NCBI GenBank assembly: GCA_022396035.1
Contig: JAIOXO010000005.1
Span: forward strand, 1 to 64,000
Reading direction: 5' to 3'
Length of the DNA stretch: 64,000 nucleotides
Source: Actinomycetes bacterium
Lineage (GTDB): Bacteria; Actinomycetota; Humimicrobiia; Humimicrobiales; Humimicrobiaceae
Shown: positions 61,115-64,000 of the stretch, piece by piece
Layout of the letters: each line of letters begins with the position of its first letter
Numbering within the stretch: the stretch's first letter is position 1
Program-made: the position numbers and the translations under genes
The notes under the pieces: generated by a model
Told to the model about the DNA's origin: nothing
Seen by the model: only the letters and a program-made list of their open reading frames with translations
The model's database searches: none

Positions 61115-62914
61115 TTACAAAGTTTCACACTTACTTTTTTTCTTGATGTCCTTAAAAAGCTCTTCTATCTGATCTTTAGTGTCCAGCTTCAGTGCTTTTC
61201 TGGCCAATCTATTTGCCGCTTTTGGTTCGCTAGATTCAAGTATTTTCTTAACCCGGTAGTAGTTTCGCAACCCCACACTGAAACTGCTTATACCCAGGCC
61301 TACCAGCAGAGGTATAAAATAGGGATGGGAAGCCACTTCCCCACATATGGCAACCTGTTTCTTATGTTTTTGCGCCCTGCTTATGATGTAATGCAACATT
61401 TCCAGGGTAGGCCGGTAAAGAAAATTCTCTTCATCTGAAGGCATATTATTAAACCTGCTGGTAGCAAAACTTAATGAAAACAGGTCGTTGGTGCCGATGC
61501 TAATGCTGCTGGTATGAGATAAAATATAGTCCAGGGAAAATATGGCTCCTGGAGTTTCAATCATGGCTATTACCGGGATATCCTTTTTAAACTCTATCCC
61601 CTCGCGGGATAAATTTTCCTGAACCTGGCCCAGCATGGTTTTGAAGTTTAATATATCTTCCGGTTTGGAAACCATGGGCAGGGATATAGTTAAATTTCCA
61701 TAGGCACTGGCCATAAGCATGGCTTTCAGCTGTATCTTCAATATTTTATCTATTCTGGGTTTTATCTCCTCCCTCTTAAAGGATTGTTTATATAGAAGAT
61801 TTATCAATGCCTGTTTATCCCCGCTTAAATCCAGCATCCTTAGGGTAACCGGCAATTTCTGGTATGCAGTAAGGATCCTTTTGTAGTTCTGGTATTGTTT
61901 ATCCAGGGTCAAGCCCATATCCCCATTTAGTATGGAAAGTTCTGTCCTGAATAATCCTATGCCCTCTACCCCCATTTCAATGGCCTCCATAGCTTCATTA
62001 GTAGAATTAATATTGGCCATTACCTGACATCTGGTACATAACTTTTCTACTGATTTAGCTGATGTATTTATAACCGGAGAGCAATAATCCTGATATTTTT
62101 TCAGGGTAGACAGGTCAGGGTCTATAACCAGTATTCCCAGTTGGCCGTCCAGTATGGCGGTCTGGTTGTTTTTAATGCTGCTTAAATCCTGGTCGGCATC
62201 AATAAGGTAGGGAATCTTGATAGACTTAATAAGTATGGAAGTATGTGACTCCATACTTCCTTTCTGGCTCACGATTCCCTTAACCCGGTTAAAATCCATA
62301 TCAGCAATATCTGTGGGAAAAAGATTCCTGGTGACCATAATCAAAGAGTGCTCACCGGAGCTTTTTTCAGGTATGGTATCCGGCAGACCGGAAGGCTTAA
62401 GGTAGGCCACCAGGCGGTTATAGAGGTCTATAAGATCATAAATCCTGTTCTTGAACTTTTCATTCCTATTTTTTTTAAGTAACTCAATTCTTTCATTAAA
62501 CACGATGGATGCCGCCAGGTAGGCGGACACCCGGTAATTTTTAATAATCCTGATTATGTTATCAAATATATTGGTATCCTTTAGGGCCAGTATCTGGAAA
62601 TCAATGATTTCAGAAAATTTTTCACTTATGGTCTTTTTAAGTTTTTCTTTGGCCTCTATAAGGTTTTCCCCGGAAGATTTAATTGCCTGCTCAAATTTTT
62701 TAATTTCTGCAGATATGTCCTGTTCGGTTAGCTTTTTTTGATCAAGGTCCTTTTTTAAGGCTTCCATGGTGCCTACATCATCTATGTCCAGGTCATAAAA
62801 CTCTTTGGACAGGGTCTGAAGCAGGGTTTTCTCTGTTTTAATTCCCGGTTCTGCAACCAGGGTTTTACCGATTATGCATCCCTTGCAAACAGTTATCCCT
62901 TTTATAACTTCCAT
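61115..62914 (-). CDS. PTS enzyme I-like phosphotransferase, divergent
   Basis: 599 residues. Phospho-His in GSMESHTSIL, GIGLFRTELSIL, AMIETPGAIFSLDYIL, SIGTNDLFSLSFATSR and the catalytic CGEVASHP are present. The usual NPxLGxRAIR phosphoenolpyruvate-binding stretch is altered (EEIKPRIDKI) and TLDIGGDK is MLDLSGDK. So it is a PEP-dependent phosphotransferase of EI type, perhaps specialised. Two bases downstream of HPr. Confidence 0.85.
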   Translation of the reverse strand: MEVIKGITVCKGCIIGKTLVAEPGIKTEKTLLQTLSKEFYDLDIDDVGTMEALKKDLDQKKLTEQDISAEIKKFEQAIKSSGENLIEAKEKLKKTISEKFSEIIDFQILALKDTNIFDNIIRIIKNYRVSAYLAASIVFNERIELLKKNRNEKFKNRIYDLIDLYNRLVAYLKPSGLPDTIPEKSSGEHSLIMVTRNLFPTDIADMDFNRVKGIVSQKGSMESHTSILIKSIKIPYLIDADQDLSSIKNNQTAILDGQLGILVIDPDLSTLKKYQDYCSPVINTSAKSVEKLCTRCQVMANINSTNEAMEAIEMGVEGIGLFRTELSILNGDMGLTLDKQYQNYKRILTAYQKLPVTLRMLDLSGDKQALINLLYKQSFKREEIKPRIDKILKIQLKAMLMASAYGNLTISLPMVSKPEDILNFKTMLGQVQENLSREGIEFKKDIPVIAMIETPGAIFSLDYILSHTSSISIGTNDLFSLSFATSRFNNMPSDEENFLYRPTLEMLHYIISRAQKHKKQVAICGEVASHPYFIPLLVGLGISSFSVGLRNYYRVKKILESSEPKAANRLARKALKLDTKDQIEELFKDIKKKSKCETL

Positions 62915-62916
62915 GA

Positions 62917-63192
62917 TCAGTAATTCCTGAGTTTGGAAAATTTATTCTTAAAAAAATAATGGAGCTGCTGATTAACCTCTTGCTCATCTTCACCGCTTAT
63001 ACTTACCCCTATAACCTCTCCGTTCTCCACCCCCAGGCTTAAAACTTCAGTAATATTTTTAGCATTAGCCCTAATGCCATTAAAGGAGAGATATATGTCT
63101 GAACTGTAACGGTGACACAGTTCCACCAGCCTGGATGCAGGCCGGGCATGGAGCCCTTCACTGTTTTTAACTTTAATAGAAATATTTTTCAT
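62917..63192 (-). CDS. ptsH: Phosphocarrier HPr
   Basis: 91 residues. His15 in GLHARPAS receives phosphate from EI. The Ser46 site of HPr kinase is Asn46 (NAKNITEV), so Firmicutes-type catabolite control through Ser-P is not expected. Operon with the EI-like gene. Confidence 0.9.
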   Translation of the reverse strand: MKNISIKVKNSEGLHARPASRLVELCHRYSSDIYLSFNGIRANAKNITEVLSLGVENGEVIGVSISGEDEQEVNQQLHYFFKNKFSKLRNY

Positions 63193-63239
63193 TACACTTA
63201 CAGATTCTACAACAAAAGTTAAAAAGTGATAAGCAGGGG

Positions 63240-64000
63240 TTATTCTTTCAAGTTTCTGGAAACTCCATGCAAAAGGTCGCCGATTCTTTCCAGGTGGAGT
63301 ATGACATCTGCAAACACTACTCCGGACAGGGGCATGCAGGTTCCTTCCTGCAGCCTTATTAAATGACTGGCTCTTACCTTTTCTACTATCTTATCTATTT
63401 CTTCTTCTATCTCATCACATTCACGTAAGGCTTCCTGGTTATCATCTACTCCCTCCAGCAGGGTGGTAAACATCTGGTCTGTTTTGGAAAAAGCTGATTC
63501 CAGTTCTTTCTGGGCAGTTTCTGAAAAACTCATATTATTTTCTTCTTTCACCAGGAACAGATAAAGTATGCTTTCACAATGGTCAGCTGCCCTTTCCAGA
63601 TCATAAGCCATATGTAAAAAGCTGGTAAGTTTTTTAGAAAGGCTGGCATTAAGTGATTTCTGGGATATCTTGGTAAGATACCTGATTATATCTTCGGTTA
63701 TGCTGTCCACGGCAGTCTCCCGGTCCAGCACTTTCTCCTCTATTATAGGTTTGCGTACATACATTCTTTCATGAGCCAGATTCAACATCTCATGGGTAAC
63801 CTTAGTGACCCTGGCCAGTTCTTTTTTTGCTTGTTCCAAAGCTATGTCCGGGGTCTGAATTAACCTGGTATCCAGATACAGTGCATTCTTATTAATGGTT
63901 ATATCCTTGCCGGGGAAAATTTTGGTAACCGCTCTTTCAAAAAGCCCCAAAGCAGGAAAAAGAAGGGCAGTAGTGATCAGGTTAAACCCGGTATGGATAT
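63240..64000 (-). CDS. Na/Pi cotransporter family protein, C-terminal PhoU-like part; 5' end outside window
   Basis: The frame stays open to the window edge. The upstream residues IHTGFNLITTALLFPALG match the last membrane segment of NptA/Na-Pi cotransporters, so a start at 63950 would be artificial. The C-terminal 200 residues are PhoU-like helical bundle (LTSFLHMAYDLERAADHCE, VILHLERIGDLLHG). Phosphate uptake or control. Same strand as ptsH, 47 bp upstream. Confidence 0.85.
   Translation of the reverse strand, partial: IHTGFNLITTALLFPALGLFERAVTKIFPGKDITINKNALYLDTRLIQTPDIALEQAKKELARVTKVTHEMLNLAHERMYVRKPIIEEKVLDRETAVDSITEDIIRYLTKISQKSLNASLSKKLTSFLHMAYDLERAADHCESILYLFLVKEENNMSFSETAQKELESAFSKTDQMFTTLLEGVDDNQEALRECDEIEEEIDKIVEKVRASHLIRLQEGTCMPLSGVVFADVILHLERIGDLLHGVSRNLKE

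Noticed and set aside
1-64000. tRNA or rRNA genes, CRISPR arrays, insertion sequences
   Set aside because: I saw no cloverleaf-like segment, rRNA motif, repeat-spacer array or transposase in either strand; a covariance-model search would be needed to exclude small RNAs.

Overview
The window reads as a piece of a bacterial chromosome around the replication origin, by eye roughly 40% G+C with an AT-rich patch near 59.6-61.1 kb. A low-G+C, deep-branching relative of the Actinomycetota fits best: an OmpR-type regulator with a degenerate receiver and a winged helix that resembles actinobacterial GlnR sits beside amt-glnB-glnA; several genes look leaderless; mnmE and mnmG, which I recall as missing from high-G+C actinomycetes, are present. 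TTG starts are frequent. Metabolism looks anaerobic (group-4-like/complex I-like membrane module, corrinoid protein, lipoyl synthase, lar genes). The placement is inference; no rRNA is present.

Layout. 1-3.6 kb: methyltransferase end, DUF4380 protein, CorA, a lipoprotein. 3.6-10.1 kb (minus strand): dnaA preceded by an unusual GHKL-ATPase/HTH gene and followed by dnaN and a complete pantothenate block (DUF2520 reductase candidate, panB, panC, panD). 10.1-10.55 kb: putative oriC with a DnaA-box cluster. 10.55-21.1 kb (plus strand): rpmH-rnpA-yidD-yidC-khpB, terminator, mnmE, two tandem mnmG genes each preceded by a perfect 16-bp parS, rsmG, parA, parB, lipA. 21.1-25.5 kb: DUF123 nuclease and methionine genes metX-metW, an Rrf2 regulator and a frameshifted metY; metX and metY share a 25-bp palindromic operator. 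25.5-29.3 kb: aldolase, RAM-domain protein, SPFH protein, HAD phosphatase, VIT-like transporter. 29.3-34.9 kb: nitrogen block glnA, glnB, amt, glnR, nadE with 11-bp-phased GlnR-type half-sites before glnA and amt. 34.9-43.8 kb: truncated DUF59 mini-protein, cysteine desulfurase, membrane proteins, IMPase, PHP phosphoesterase, larE/larC, AI-2E exporter family.

43.98-50.76 kb holds the most unusual locus: a tight operon in complex I order (A, B, CD, H, I, J, K, one antiporter-like subunit) ending in a DUF1287-like protein that has lost its presumed catalytic residues and carries two acidic DxDxDG loops. It has no NADH module (E, F, G), no NiFe ligands, and an altered quinone-site loop, so it looks like a minimal ferredoxin-linked complex with an unknown acceptor.

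50.7-54.8 kb: ParB-like protein, phosphoesterase, 3D-domain cell-wall protein, divergent uracil-DNA glycosylase, corrinoid protein. 54.8-58.5 kb: ribD-ribE-ribBA-ribH under an FMN riboswitch. 58.6-59.6 kb: PTS EIIB and rpe. 59.6-61.1 kb: decayed accessory patch with a RelE/Phd toxin-antitoxin pair. 61.1-64 kb: divergent PTS enzyme I, HPr and the end of a Na/Pi cotransporter cut by the window edge.
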